Source: Acinetobacter higginsii
Lineage (GTDB): Bacteria; Pseudomonadota; Gammaproteobacteria; Pseudomonadales; Moraxellaceae
Assembly (NCBI RefSeq): GCF_000369525.1
Contig: NZ_KB850072.1
Span: 1,052,760 to 1,116,759 of the forward strand
Direction: 5' to 3'
Length of the DNA stretch: 64,000 bases
Part shown: in pieces, positions 9,484-18,398 of the stretch
How positions within the stretch are numbered: the stretch's first letter is position 1
Layout: every line of letters starts with the position of its first letter
Notes under the pieces: generated by a model
Seen by the model: the letters and a program-made list of their open reading frames with translations, nothing else
Database searches by the model: none
What the model was told of the DNA's origin: nothing
Position numbers and translations under genes: made by a program

Positions 9484-10226
9484 ATTCATATCTTAAACTG
9501 TTCGCTGTGACGGCATTTGCAATGTCTTCAACATCGCTTATTGCCGCAGTTCCAAGCATTAAGCAAAAACTGGAAAAGGAAGGTTTTAGTTTTGTAAAGC
9601 AAATTGAGGCACCTGCGCAAATGACAGGTTGGGCTGGGCATATGCAGCAAAATCCAATGACGGTTTTCATCTCAAATGACAATAAATATTATATTGTTGG
9701 GGATCTGCATAATGCCAAAGGTGATAACTTAACTGTTGATGCGCTGAATAAGCATGTGAAGCAATCTGTTTTGGATGATGTTTGGAAAAGTCTGGAAAAA
9801 TCGGCTTGGATTCAGGATGGCAATGTCAAAGCACCTCGGATTATTTATGTCTTCTCCGATCCAAATTGTCCGTATTGTCATGCTTTTTGGGAAAAGGCCC
9901 GTCCTTATGTGAAAGCAGGTAAAGTGCAATTGCGTCACATCCAAGTCGGTGTGATTCGTTCTGAAAGTCGAGGACAGGCCGCAACACTACTGGCTGCTTC
10001 AAATCCACAACAGGTTTTTGAAGCATTTAATGCGGCCAAAGGGAAACAAAAATTGAAAGAATTAAAACCGATTCCGACGCATCTAGCAGAAAAACTGGAA
10101 GCTAATGAAGAGATGATGAATAAATATGGCTTTTATGCAACACCGGCTTTGGTCTGGAAGAATGCTCAGGGCGGATTAGAAACGGCACAAGGTCTACCCA
10201 AGGATCTAAAAAGTGTTTTTGAATAA
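9480..10226 (+). CDS. DsbC/DsbG-type periplasmic disulfide isomerase
   Basis: A 248-residue exported protein with a signal peptide (about 1-23). A short N-terminal domain corresponds to the DsbC/DsbG dimerisation region, followed by a thioredoxin fold with FSDPNCPYCH (active-site CPYC) and cis-proline YATPALVW. It is the last gene of the dsbD operon (4-base overlap) and is followed by a terminator. Such proteins are kept reduced by DsbD and repair wrong disulfides or sulfenic acids. I cannot separate DsbG from DsbC by eye, so no symbol is given. Confidence 0.85.
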   Translation: MNSYLKLFAVTAFAMSSTSLIAAVPSIKQKLEKEGFSFVKQIEAPAQMTGWAGHMQQNPMTVFISNDNKYYIVGDLHNAKGDNLTVDALNKHVKQSVLDDVWKSLEKSAWIQDGNVKAPRIIYVFSDPNCPYCHAFWEKARPYVKAGKVQLRHIQVGVIRSESRGQAATLLAASNPQQVFEAFNAAKGKQKLKELKPIPTHLAEKLEANEEMMNKYGFYATPALVWKNAQGGLETAQGLPKDLKSVFE

Positions 10227-10271
10227 AAACTTGTGAATGGAAATACGGATTCATATCGGGATGAATCAAAC

Positions 10272-10300
10272 AAAAAGGACGTTATGAAAACGTCCTTTTT
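10272..10300 (+). terminator. Terminator between the dsb operon and the acyl-CoA dehydrogenase operon
   Basis: A 12-bp stem (10272-10283 with 10289-10300) around ATGAA, with A and T runs at the two ends. It can work in both directions, between convergent operons. Confidence 0.88.
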
Positions 10301-10320
10301 AGCTTATTGCCGATTCAAAA

Positions 10321-11520
10321 TTATTTCAATTCACTTGATGATTTGCCCAATTCACGGCGGGCAATGATCAATTGTTGAATTTGTTGTGTACCTTCAAAAA
10401 TATCCAGAATTTTTGAATCACGCGCCCATTTTTCCAATAACTCATCTTCGCCATAGCCGACACTTGCTGCTAACTCGACACATTTGAGTGTAATCTCATT
10501 CCCCACACGGCCTGCTTTGGCTTTGGCAATGGATGCTTCTTTCGAGTTCGGCTTTTTATTGTCTGCCATCCAGGTTGCTTTAATCATCAATAATCGTGCA
10601 GCTTCCCACTCAGCTTCCATACGATAGATTTGTGCCGCTAGGTTTGAGGTCTGTAAGTAGGGTGTTAAGTAGTCTGGATCAAGCTGATCTTTAAATATTT
10701 CCTTGATGCGTTCTAGCGATGCTTTAGCGCACCCAATCGCCATTGCAGCGACCAGTGGACGGGTATTGTCAAAGGTTTCCATTACACCTGCGAAACCTTT
10801 AGCCACATCAATTTCTGGGTTGCCCAATAAATTGGCAGCAGGTACACGACAGTCGATAAAGCTGATGACCGCTGTATCTGAGGCTTTAATCCCCAGTTTA
10901 TGCTCAAGACGTTCAACTTTCATGCCTGTAGTACCTTTTGGTACTACAAAAGACTTGATTGCAGCGCGACCTAATTTTTTATCCAAGGTTGCCCAGACCA
11001 CAACCGAATCAGCACGCTCACCTGAAGTAACAAAGATTTTCTCGCCATTCAGAATATAATCATCGCCATCTTTGGTCGCCGTGGTGCGAATCGCGGCCGA
11101 ATCCGAGCCACAACCCGGCTCGGTAATCGCCATCGCAGCCCAAGTGCCTTTGAAACGTTCTAGCTGTTCGTCATTGGCAACCGCAGCAATCGCAGAGTTG
11201 CCTAGTCCTTGGCGTGGCATGCTAAGGAGCAAGCCTGTATCGCCATAACACATTTCAATGATACCTAGCGCAGCAGACATATTACCGCCATTGACAATGC
11301 TATCAAGATTGGCAGTGCCACGTTTACTGGCATTGGCTGCACCAACACCTTCACCACTTTCATTCATACCGTCCAATAAAGCCGCCAGCATATCCAGTTC
11401 TTTGGGATAGGCATGTTCAGCTTTATCGTATTTACGTGAAATTGGACGTAGCACATTGAGCGCCGTTTCGTGTGCTTGATCAACCAGCATTTTGAATTTT
11501 TTCGGATTTTGTAAATTCAT
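10321..11520 (-). CDS. Acyl-CoA dehydrogenase, catalytically complete
   Basis: A 399-residue FAD-dependent acyl-CoA dehydrogenase introducing an alpha-beta double bond into an acyl-CoA. The flavin/substrate motif ITEPGCGSD is near residues 131-140 and the catalytic base sits in IFEGTQQIQ (Glu377, near the C-terminus, as in medium-chain enzymes). The start has GGAG at good spacing (ATG at 11520). It is second in a two-gene operon, 15 bases after another family member that lacks these residues. The substrate is not evident; a terminator follows. Confidence 0.88.
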   Translation of the reverse strand: MNLQNPKKFKMLVDQAHETALNVLRPISRKYDKAEHAYPKELDMLAALLDGMNESGEGVGAANASKRGTANLDSIVNGGNMSAALGIIEMCYGDTGLLLSMPRQGLGNSAIAAVANDEQLERFKGTWAAMAITEPGCGSDSAAIRTTATKDGDDYILNGEKIFVTSGERADSVVVWATLDKKLGRAAIKSFVVPKGTTGMKVERLEHKLGIKASDTAVISFIDCRVPAANLLGNPEIDVAKGFAGVMETFDNTRPLVAAMAIGCAKASLERIKEIFKDQLDPDYLTPYLQTSNLAAQIYRMEAEWEAARLLMIKATWMADNKKPNSKEASIAKAKAGRVGNEITLKCVELAASVGYGEDELLEKWARDSKILDIFEGTQQIQQLIIARRELGKSSSELK

Positions 11521-11535
11521 TATTGTTCTCCAAAA

Positions 11536-12831
11536 TTAAGCATGTAAGCCAGAATGAAAGATTGCCGTTGCACGAAGATCACGATACCAACGCTCAACAG
11601 GATGCTCTTTGGTAAAGCCATGACCACCGAGAATCTGAACACCATCGGTACCCATTTTCATTGATTTTTCAGCACAGAGCAGGCGAGCAAGATAGGCTTC
11701 ACGATGGAATGGTTTGCCAGCTTCTGCCAAACTCGCAGCATTTAAAACCAGCATACGCATGGCATCGATTTCAATCGCCATATCAGCAATCATAAAAGCG
11801 ACGCTTTGACGATGCGAGATTGGCTCACCGAAGGCAGTACGTTCATTGGCATATTTGATACAGTAGGCTTTGATTGCTTCACAAGTCCCAATCGCCATAG
11901 CACACCACATCAAATTGCCAAGATCAACAAAAGCAGTGTAATCAAAATCAGCATCCCCTAAGCGTAAGGCTGGCGTTTGATTAAATTGAAGGGTCGCTGT
12001 TTCAGCAGCTTTTAGGCCCATTGCAGGGTTGGCTTTGATGGCAATCGTTTCATTGGATTGCACCACGAAAATATCAGGTTGACCGTTGAGCTCGGCACTG
12101 ACCAAGAACACATCGGCAATATCACCTAAAAGCACTAAGCTTTTTTCACCCGTGATATAGAACTGCCCATTGGCTTCAGTTGCCGTGGTTTTTAACTGGT
12201 ATGGGTTAAAAGCAGCTGTTGCTTCCTGAAAGGCAAAAGTCGCCGTAACATCCGTATCTTCTGCAAATACAGGTAAGTACATCGATTGAACTTGTGTTGA
12301 GCCCCAACGGGTCATTGCATTGATAACACTGAAGGTACTGAGTAAACCTGCAGTCAGACTGAAATCACCTTTAGCCAAGCTTTCTGCAATCAGAATATTA
12401 CTCACAATATTTTGTTCTGCTGCCACACCACCCAATGCCTCTGGCAAAGCATAATAGTTGAGCCCCAAATCAACCAAATGTTGCCACAGTTGTTCGGGGA
12501 ATTGTGCATGATGATCTGCATCATGTGCCAATGTGTACAGGACTTCTTCAGCAAATTGTGACATGGCATCAACGGTCATTTGCTGTTCTTCAGTCAGACT
12601 GAGATCAAACAGATTTTTGTTGGTCTGATTTGGGAGGCGTTGTTTATCGAGCGGTTGTGGCTTAAATGCTTTTTGTGTTTTATTGAGTACTTTAAAGCCC
12701 GTTTTTGAACCTTGATATAATGATTTTTCTACAAATTTTCTTAATTTGAGTTGATCAAGCATTTCGCTTCCTGCGAGTTTAGTGATCAAAGATAGCCCAA
12801 AACCTTGAGCCTTATTCATCATATTCGACAT
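11536..12831 (-). CDS. Acyl-CoA dehydrogenase-like protein lacking canonical catalytic residues
   Basis: A 431-residue acyl-CoA dehydrogenase homologue and first gene of the pair. An N-terminal extension of about 70 residues precedes the fold. Where active enzymes have TEPGxGSD it reads QEATAAFN (near residue 203). Where they have the catalytic YEGT it reads FHSG (His426), and the protein stops five residues later. The alternative base position used by isovaleryl-CoA dehydrogenase appears to be glycine (about residue 305). The fold is otherwise kept, including the helix with YANERTAFG and GGHGFTKEHPVERWYRD. It is probably a non-catalytic partner of the next gene product, or an enzyme with altered chemistry. 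AGGA at good spacing supports the start. Confidence 0.8.
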   Translation of the reverse strand: MSNMMNKAQGFGLSLITKLAGSEMLDQLKLRKFVEKSLYQGSKTGFKVLNKTQKAFKPQPLDKQRLPNQTNKNLFDLSLTEEQQMTVDAMSQFAEEVLYTLAHDADHHAQFPEQLWQHLVDLGLNYYALPEALGGVAAEQNIVSNILIAESLAKGDFSLTAGLLSTFSVINAMTRWGSTQVQSMYLPVFAEDTDVTATFAFQEATAAFNPYQLKTTATEANGQFYITGEKSLVLLGDIADVFLVSAELNGQPDIFVVQSNETIAIKANPAMGLKAAETATLQFNQTPALRLGDADFDYTAFVDLGNLMWCAMAIGTCEAIKAYCIKYANERTAFGEPISHRQSVAFMIADMAIEIDAMRMLVLNAASLAEAGKPFHREAYLARLLCAEKSMKMGTDGVQILGGHGFTKEHPVERWYRDLRATAIFHSGLHA

Positions 12832-13092
12832 GATTTTATCCTGGAGGATGGTTGTAAATTTATGCTGACATGCTCCTGATCAAAAGACTATGTCTTGTTT
12901 GACATGCTGACTAGAGAAAGATAAAGGGTAAATAAGCAGGTTTTTATTTTGTATTGTATTGTTTTTTATGATTTAAAAAAAATATCAAAAAAATAATTTT
13001 AAAAAAAATTGACCAAAATGACAGAGGCTTGGTTTCGTTAGAATCGCTTTGTCATTCAGTCTGTTGAATCTGTGATTTATTTAGTTATGGGA
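12832..13092. promoter_or_regulatory. Upstream region of the acyl-CoA dehydrogenase operon
   Basis: 261 bases, very AT-rich around 12940-13015, between the leftward dehydrogenase operon and the end of the DUF1330 gene. It must hold the leftward promoter. I see no gene, hairpin with U tract or recognisable operator. Confidence 0.35.
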
Positions 13093-13383
13093 TTAGTCTA
13101 AACCTTCTGTCAAAATCACCATATATTCGCCTGCCAAATCTCGGTGTTTTTTGGCCTGTTGATAGGCATCGCTGTGATACCAATTCTGTGCTTCCTGCAT
13201 ACTGCTGAATTTAATGATGGCAACGCCGTCGCTTTCGATATTTTCGAATGCAATCGATTGACCATAAAACACAATCGGTTCAGCTGCAAAACCTTGGCTC
13301 GCTTGGCGTGCTAAAGATGTATAGGTTTTCATCTCATCTTTATTTTTGAGTTCTTTACGAATCAGAATGATATAGGCACTCAT
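13093..13383 (-). CDS. DUF1330-family small protein downstream of paaZ
   Basis: A 96-residue protein starting MSAYIILIRKEL. The ferredoxin-like dimeric alpha/beta layout and segments such as FENIESDGVAIIKF, NWYHSDAYQQAKKHR and EYMVILTEG fit the DUF1330 family. The chosen ATG (13383) has AGGAAA at good spacing; reading further upstream adds 24 unlikely residues. It follows paaZ by 75 bases on the same strand and probably shares its transcript. Function is unknown; a role in phenylacetate breakdown is only contextual. Confidence 0.75.
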   Translation of the reverse strand: MSAYIILIRKELKNKDEMKTYTSLARQASQGFAAEPIVFYGQSIAFENIESDGVAIIKFSSMQEAQNWYHSDAYQQAKKHRDLAGEYMVILTEGLD

Positions 13384-13458
13384 TGGCTTTCCTGATTGAT
13401 AGAGGCTAAGTTTTGATTTGTTGATGGATACGATGCCATATCCATCAACGCTCATGTA

Positions 13459-15561
13459 TTAAGCTGCGCGGGCAACCAAAGTTAAAATATCATAAGTTGC
13501 GACCAGTTCATCACGCTGATTTTTGACTTTGATATCCCAAACCACCACACCATGTTCAGGTTGAGATGGATCTTTTTGCGGTTTAGGGGTTTTCTGTTTG
13601 CAGGTGAGTTCAACACGAATCGAATCACCAATTTTCACAGGCTCAACAAAACGTAAATTATCCATGCCATAGTTGGCAATCACAGGGCCTTGAGCAGCAT
13701 CGACAAATAAACCTGCTGCTGCTGAAACGATGAAATAACCATGCGCCACACGCTCCCCGAAGAAAGAATCCGCTGCAGCGATTTTATCGGTATGCGCATA
13801 AAAATAGTCGCCACTGAGACAGGCAAAATTGACGATATCGGCTTCAGTCACGGTACGACGTGCGGTCAATAAACGCTCACCAATGACCAGTTCATCAAAA
13901 TCCTTTTTGAAAGGATGGACGCGGTCTTGCTTGATGTTTGCACCCGCGGTCCATGAATGTGTCACTTGAGTGAGGCTGTTCGGTGAACCTTGAATCGCAG
14001 TACGCTGCATATAGTGTTTGACTGCGCGAATGCCCCCCAGTTCTTCACCGCCACCAGCACGGCCTGGGCCGCCGTGAACGAGATGAGGCAGTGGTGAACC
14101 ATGACCTGTACTTTCTTTGGCTGATTCTTCATCCAGAATATGAACACGACCATGCCATGGCGCAATTTTTTGAATGATTAGTTCGATATTCTCATCCCCA
14201 TTCTTTACCACAGAGGCAACCAGACTACCTTCACCACGAGCCACAAGATCGGCAAGTTGGTCGATTGATTGATACGGCATCAAAGTACACACAGGGCCAA
14301 AAGCTTCAGTGGTATGTACCAAGTTTGCCTGTAGTGGTTGCTCACACAGTAACAAGGTCGGTGGGAAGAATGCACCTTTATCAGGATGCTCAGCATTGAT
14401 TTTAAACGTTGTCTCGTCACCAAATACAATTTTGGCTTCTTTCGCCAGTTCAGCAACTTTAGCCGCTACATCCAGTTTTTGTTTTGGACTGGCGAGTGCA
14501 CCCATGGTGGTGTCTTGTTTTTGTGGATCACCAACCACAACTTTTGCCAGTTTAGCACTCAGTTTTTGCTGAACTTGTTCAAGAAGTGCTTGTGGTACAA
14601 AGGCACGACGAATCGCGGTACATTTTTGTCCTGCTTTGGTGGTCATTTCACGAAACACTTCACGTACAAACAGATCAATCGTGGCTTCATCTGCTTCAGG
14701 GCTGAGGATCGCACTGTTTACTGAATCAGCTTCCATACTAAATGGAATTGAATATTTGTTCAGATGGGGATGGTTGCGAAGCTTTTGCCCAGTATAGGCA
14801 GAGCCAGTAAAGGTCACGCAGTCTTGAGGTCCCAAGTAATCAAACAAATCGTCAATTTGTCCGCAAATCAGTTGTAGAGAACCTTTGGGTAGGATTCCAG
14901 TCGAGATAATGGCTGCAACCACGGCTTGAGTTAGTTGAGCGCCATCAGTGGCTGGCTTGACGATACAAGGCACACCCGCCAATAACGTCGGTGCAATTTT
15001 TTCCAGCATACCCCAAATTGGGAAGTTAAAGGCATTGATATGAACTGCCACACCCGCTTTAGGACTGAGAATATGCTTGGCGCCAAAAGTGCCATTTTTT
15101 GAAAGTTGAATCCAACTGTCTTCCGTAATAATTTTTTCATCATTGAGTTCACGGCGTACCAGACTTGAATAAGCAAATAAGGTTTGAATACCGCCTTCGA
15201 TATCAATCCATGCATCTTTTCGTGTTGCACCCGTTGCATAGGCAAGCTGATAAAAATCTTCTTTGTGCTCAAGTAAATGCTGTGCGATTTGTTTTAAGGC
15301 ATTGGCTCGTTGATGAAAAGTCCAGTTTGCCAGCTCGGTACCATTCTGCTTGGAATATTTGACCACTTGCTGCATGTCGATGCCGTGACTGCTGACACTA
15401 TAGATTGGCTCGCCAGTAATGGCATGTACAACCGTACGTCGATCTTGATGGCTTGAGTGCCACGTTGCATAGACATAGGATGCTAGCTGTAGCAGTTGCT
15501 GACTCGAACCTTGGTCTTCATTGTCCTTGGCGATTTCTTCTTGCTGTGCTTGTTCAAGCAT
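13459..15561 (-). CDS. paaZ: Bifunctional oxepin-CoA hydrolase / 3-oxo-5,6-dehydrosuberyl-CoA semialdehyde dehydrogenase PaaZ
   Basis: Ring-opening enzyme of the aerobic phenylacetyl-CoA route. It has 700 residues: an N-terminal aldehyde dehydrogenase domain (about 1-520), with GQKCTAIRR carrying the catalytic cysteine and FTGSAYTGQ in the cofactor region, and a C-terminal MaoC-like (R)-hydratase domain (about 545-700), with YFYAHTD and the VAHGYFIVS region. The start is ATG 15561, with GGAG seven bases upstream; a TTG two codons further up is not needed. It is transcribed away from paaA across a shared 266-base control region, instead of sitting inside the paaA operon. Confidence 0.93.
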   Translation of the reverse strand: MLEQAQQEEIAKDNEDQGSSQQLLQLASYVYATWHSSHQDRRTVVHAITGEPIYSVSSHGIDMQQVVKYSKQNGTELANWTFHQRANALKQIAQHLLEHKEDFYQLAYATGATRKDAWIDIEGGIQTLFAYSSLVRRELNDEKIITEDSWIQLSKNGTFGAKHILSPKAGVAVHINAFNFPIWGMLEKIAPTLLAGVPCIVKPATDGAQLTQAVVAAIISTGILPKGSLQLICGQIDDLFDYLGPQDCVTFTGSAYTGQKLRNHPHLNKYSIPFSMEADSVNSAILSPEADEATIDLFVREVFREMTTKAGQKCTAIRRAFVPQALLEQVQQKLSAKLAKVVVGDPQKQDTTMGALASPKQKLDVAAKVAELAKEAKIVFGDETTFKINAEHPDKGAFFPPTLLLCEQPLQANLVHTTEAFGPVCTLMPYQSIDQLADLVARGEGSLVASVVKNGDENIELIIQKIAPWHGRVHILDEESAKESTGHGSPLPHLVHGGPGRAGGGEELGGIRAVKHYMQRTAIQGSPNSLTQVTHSWTAGANIKQDRVHPFKKDFDELVIGERLLTARRTVTEADIVNFACLSGDYFYAHTDKIAAADSFFGERVAHGYFIVSAAAGLFVDAAQGPVIANYGMDNLRFVEPVKIGDSIRVELTCKQKTPKPQKDPSQPEHGVVVWDIKVKNQRDELVATYDILTLVARAA

Positions 15562-15827
15562 GATCAAACTCCATTTTTATGTGATACATCAATTATAAAA
15601 ATATTTAAAATATGATTCATAATTTCATCCTGATTGAGCTAAAAGTCAATCTTAATTTGTTTTAAAAATCCAAATTAATTTTTAATAACTTTATTAAATG
15701 CAATTAAAACAATTTCTTAATCTGAATTTGGTAGTTGATTTTGATTTGATACAAAAATATTGATTGACTTTATTTTTTGTGTATCGAAAAATAGATTCAT
15801 GGATGGAATTCTCAAGGGAATCTACAA
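15562..15827. promoter_or_regulatory. paaZ-paaA divergent control region with two GATTCAT elements
   Basis: 266 AT-rich bases between paaZ and paaA. GATTCAT occurs twice on the plus strand: at 15614-15620, within the perfect odd palindrome TATGATTCATA (15611-15621) near paaZ, and at 15794-15800, 27 bases before paaA. AATATGATTC (15609-15618) resembles the PaaX operator core TGATTC as I remember it from E. coli. These are candidate PaaX sites. Confidence 0.45.
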
Positions 15828-16766
15828 ATGGAAAATAAGTATCAGAAATTTGAGCACAATATCGCCAATGACATCACCATTGAAGCCAAAGATGAAATGC
15901 CAGAAGCATATCGCAAAACCTTGATTCGTCAGATTGGACAACACGGTCATTCAGAAATTGTCGGTATGCTCCCAGAAGGTAACTGGATTACCCGTGCACC
16001 GACCTTGAAACGTAAAGCCGTGTTATTGGCAAAAGTTCAGGATGAGGCAGGGCATGGACTTTACCTCTACAGTGCCGCAGAAACCTTGGGTGCGGACCGT
16101 GATGAGATGATGGAAAAATTGATTGATGGAAAAATGAAATACTCATCGATTTTCAATTATCCAACCATGAGTTGGGCCGATGTCGCGGCGATTGGTTGGC
16201 TGGTGGATGGTGCTGCGATTGTGAATCAGGTGGCTTTATGCCGTACCTCTTATGGTCCTTATGCGCGTGCCATGGTGCGGATTTGCAAAGAAGAAAGTTT
16301 CCATCAACGTCAAGGTTTTGAAGCCATGATGGCATTGGCTGCTGGTTCACCCGAACAAAAACAAATGGCACAGGATGCGGTGAATCGTTTCTGGTGGCCT
16401 GCATTGATGATGTTTGGCCCAAGTGATGATCATTCTCCTAATAGTGCACAAAGCATGGCATGGGGAATCAAACGCTTTAGTAATGATGAATTGCGCCAGA
16501 AGTTTGTCGATAACACTGTGCCACAAGTGTTGCAGCTTGGTTTAACTGTGCCAGATGCTGATTTGCAGTGGAATGAAGCAACTGGCCATTACAGCTATGG
16601 CGAGATTGACTGGCAGGAATTCAATGAGGTGATTGCGGGTCGTGGGCCTTGTAATCATGAACGGATCGAAGCACGTCGTAAGGCTTGGGAAAATGGCAAG
16701 TGGGTACGTGATGCTGCTGTGGTGTATGCCAAAAAGCAGCAAGCCCAAGTCGGCAAAGTTGCTTAA
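15828..16766 (+). CDS. paaA: Phenylacetyl-CoA 1,2-epoxidase catalytic subunit PaaA
   Basis: Diiron oxygenase subunit of the PaaABCE complex, which epoxidises phenylacetyl-CoA. The 312-residue length is typical. The iron-binding carboxylate/histidine motifs are visible as [12 protein letters not shown] (about residues 66-77) and [12 protein letters not shown] (about 154-165). It is the first gene of the paaABCDEFGHJK operon, 33 bases before paaB. AAGGGAAT before the ATG serves as ribosome site. Confidence 0.96.
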   Translation: MENKYQKFEHNIANDITIEAKDEMPEAYRKTLIRQIGQHGHSEIVGMLPEGNWITRAPTLKRKAVLLAKVQDEAGHGLYLYSAAETLGADRDEMMEKLIDGKMKYSSIFNYPTMSWADVAAIGWLVDGAAIVNQVALCRTSYGPYARAMVRICKEESFHQRQGFEAMMALAAGSPEQKQMAQDAVNRFWWPALMMFGPSDDHSPNSAQSMAWGIKRFSNDELRQKFVDNTVPQVLQLGLTVPDADLQWNEATGHYSYGEIDWQEFNEVIAGRGPCNHERIEARRKAWENGKWVRDAAVVYAKKQQAQVGKVA

Positions 16767-16799
16767 GCAAAATTTAGGGAAAAATTTGAGGATAACGTA

Positions 16800-17090
16800 A
16801 TGGAAAATAATAACAACTGGTCGCTTTATGAAGTGTTTGTGCGCAGTAAACAAGGTTTAAGTCACCGCCATGTTGGCAGTTTAAGAGCACCAGATGACGA
16901 AATTGCACTGCAACATGCACGTGATGTCTATACCCGCCGTAATGAAGGCATCAGCATTTGGGTGGTGCGTTCAGAACTGATCAAATCATCACAGCCTGAT
17001 GAAAAATCGGAGTTTTTTGAACCTGCATTGGACAAAGTCTATCGTCATCCGACCTTCTATCATATTCCTGATGGCATTGAGCACATGTAA
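16800..17090 (+). CDS. paaB: Phenylacetyl-CoA epoxidase subunit PaaB
   Basis: A 96-residue small subunit of the epoxidase, thought to bridge and stabilise the PaaAC core. Typical segments are YEVFVRSKQGLSHRHVGSL and DVYTRRNEGISIWVV. A GAGGATAA ribosome site precedes the ATG. It sits between paaA and paaC. Confidence 0.94.
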   Translation: MENNNNWSLYEVFVRSKQGLSHRHVGSLRAPDDEIALQHARDVYTRRNEGISIWVVRSELIKSSQPDEKSEFFEPALDKVYRHPTFYHIPDGIEHM

Positions 17091-17102
17091 GGGAGTATGC
17101 AA

Positions 17103-17858
17103 ATGAATAATATCGCTTTGTCTAAATTCTTATTACATATCGGTGATAGCCAACTGGTATTGGCGCAACGTTTGGCTGAATGGTGCGGTCATGCGCCAGA
17201 GCTGGAAATTGATATTGCTTTGGCCAATATTGGTCTGGATTTACTGGGGCAATCCCGAAATTTTCTGACTTTGGCAGGACAATACGAAGCTGAAAAACGT
17301 GATGAAGATCAACTGGCCTATTTCCGCAATGAACGTGAGTTTTTCAATTTATTGCTATGTGAACAACCGAATGGTGATTTTGCACAGACCATCGTGCGTC
17401 AGTGGTTGATGGATCATTACCATGTGTTGTTATTAACCGCTTTAACTCAATCCGCAACGCCAGAAGTCGCTGCATTGGCGGTGAAATCTTTAAAAGAAGC
17501 CAAGTACCATATTCGTTTCTCCACCAGCTGGATGGAGCGTCTGAGTCTCAGTACCGCAGAAGCACATCAACGTGTGCAACAGGCATTAGACAATTTATGG
17601 CGTTTTAGCGCTGAACTGTTCGAATTGACTGCGGAAGAACAGACACTGGTTGAGCTAGGCATCATTGCTGATTTTTCTACTGAAAAAGCGCAATGGGAGC
17701 AAACCGTTACCGCGGAATTGAAGCGCTTTGAACTGAGTATTCCTGTGAACGGTGCTTACCGCCGTGGGGCCAAACAAGGCTTACATACTGAACACCTAGG
17801 ATATTTGTTGGCTGAAATGCAATCGATTCAACGTAGTTATCCTGAGATGACTTGGTAA
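17103..17858 (+). CDS. paaC: Phenylacetyl-CoA epoxidase structural subunit PaaC
   Basis: Ferritin-fold partner of PaaA without a functional metal site in the family. The 251-residue protein starts MNNIALSKFLLHIGD. The ATG at 17103 is chosen over the one at 17097 because GGGAG ends at 17095. Typical segments are WCGHAPELEIDIALANIGLD and EAKYHIRFSTSWMERL. It follows paaB by 12 bases and precedes paaD by 16. Confidence 0.95.
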   Translation: MNNIALSKFLLHIGDSQLVLAQRLAEWCGHAPELEIDIALANIGLDLLGQSRNFLTLAGQYEAEKRDEDQLAYFRNEREFFNLLLCEQPNGDFAQTIVRQWLMDHYHVLLLTALTQSATPEVAALAVKSLKEAKYHIRFSTSWMERLSLSTAEAHQRVQQALDNLWRFSAELFELTAEEQTLVELGIIADFSTEKAQWEQTVTAELKRFELSIPVNGAYRRGAKQGLHTEHLGYLLAEMQSIQRSYPEMTW

Positions 17859-17874
17859 CACAAGGAGTATCGCC

Positions 17875-18375
17875 ATGCAAATGATTCGCCATTGTATTGA
17901 CCAATGCTGGGATGTTTTACAAAACGTCAGTGACCCAGAAATTCCAGTACTGTCCGTTGTAGATCTGGGCATGATTCGTGGTGTGGAGTTGAATGAACAA
18001 CAAGAAATTATTGTTCGATTGACCCCGACCTATAGCGGTTGTCCAGCCACTGACTTATTAAAAGCACAGATCGTCGAAGCATTGGCAGCGGAGGATTTGA
18101 TCCCTGCAAGAGTCATGATTGATTTATCAGATGCATGGACCACGGACTGGATGTCGGATGCAGGTAAGCAGAAGCTGCAAGCCTATGGGATTGCACCACC
18201 AGAAGGGACTGCACAGCTATGCGGAACGCATGTGCATCTGAGCGATGGTGTGGTGTGTCCGCACTGTAAAAGCCGCGACACTCGATTGTTGACCGAGTTT
18301 AGTTCAACTGCCTGCAAAGCACTGTACAAATGTCGGGACTGCCTTGAACCCTTTGATTATTTTAAATGTATTTAA
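17875..18375 (+). CDS. paaD: Phenylacetate pathway protein PaaD (MIP18/DUF59-type)
   Basis: Accessory protein of the epoxidase, most likely for iron-sulfur assembly into PaaE or related maturation. It has 166 residues: an N-terminal MIP18-like domain with SDPEIPVLSVVDLGMIR and the TPTYSGCPA cysteine, and a C-terminal metal-binding tail with CPHC and CRDC pairs. AAGGAG is well placed before the ATG. Confidence 0.93.
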   Translation: MQMIRHCIDQCWDVLQNVSDPEIPVLSVVDLGMIRGVELNEQQEIIVRLTPTYSGCPATDLLKAQIVEALAAEDLIPARVMIDLSDAWTTDWMSDAGKQKLQAYGIAPPEGTAQLCGTHVHLSDGVVCPHCKSRDTRLLTEFSSTACKALYKCRDCLEPFDYFKCI

Positions 18376-18398
18376 AGCCTTGGATAAGGAAATCAGCC

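Noticed and set aside
15165..15476. Open frames on the opposite strand of paaZ
   Set aside because: They lie wholly inside a well-supported gene, lack ribosome sites and have no recognisable domains.
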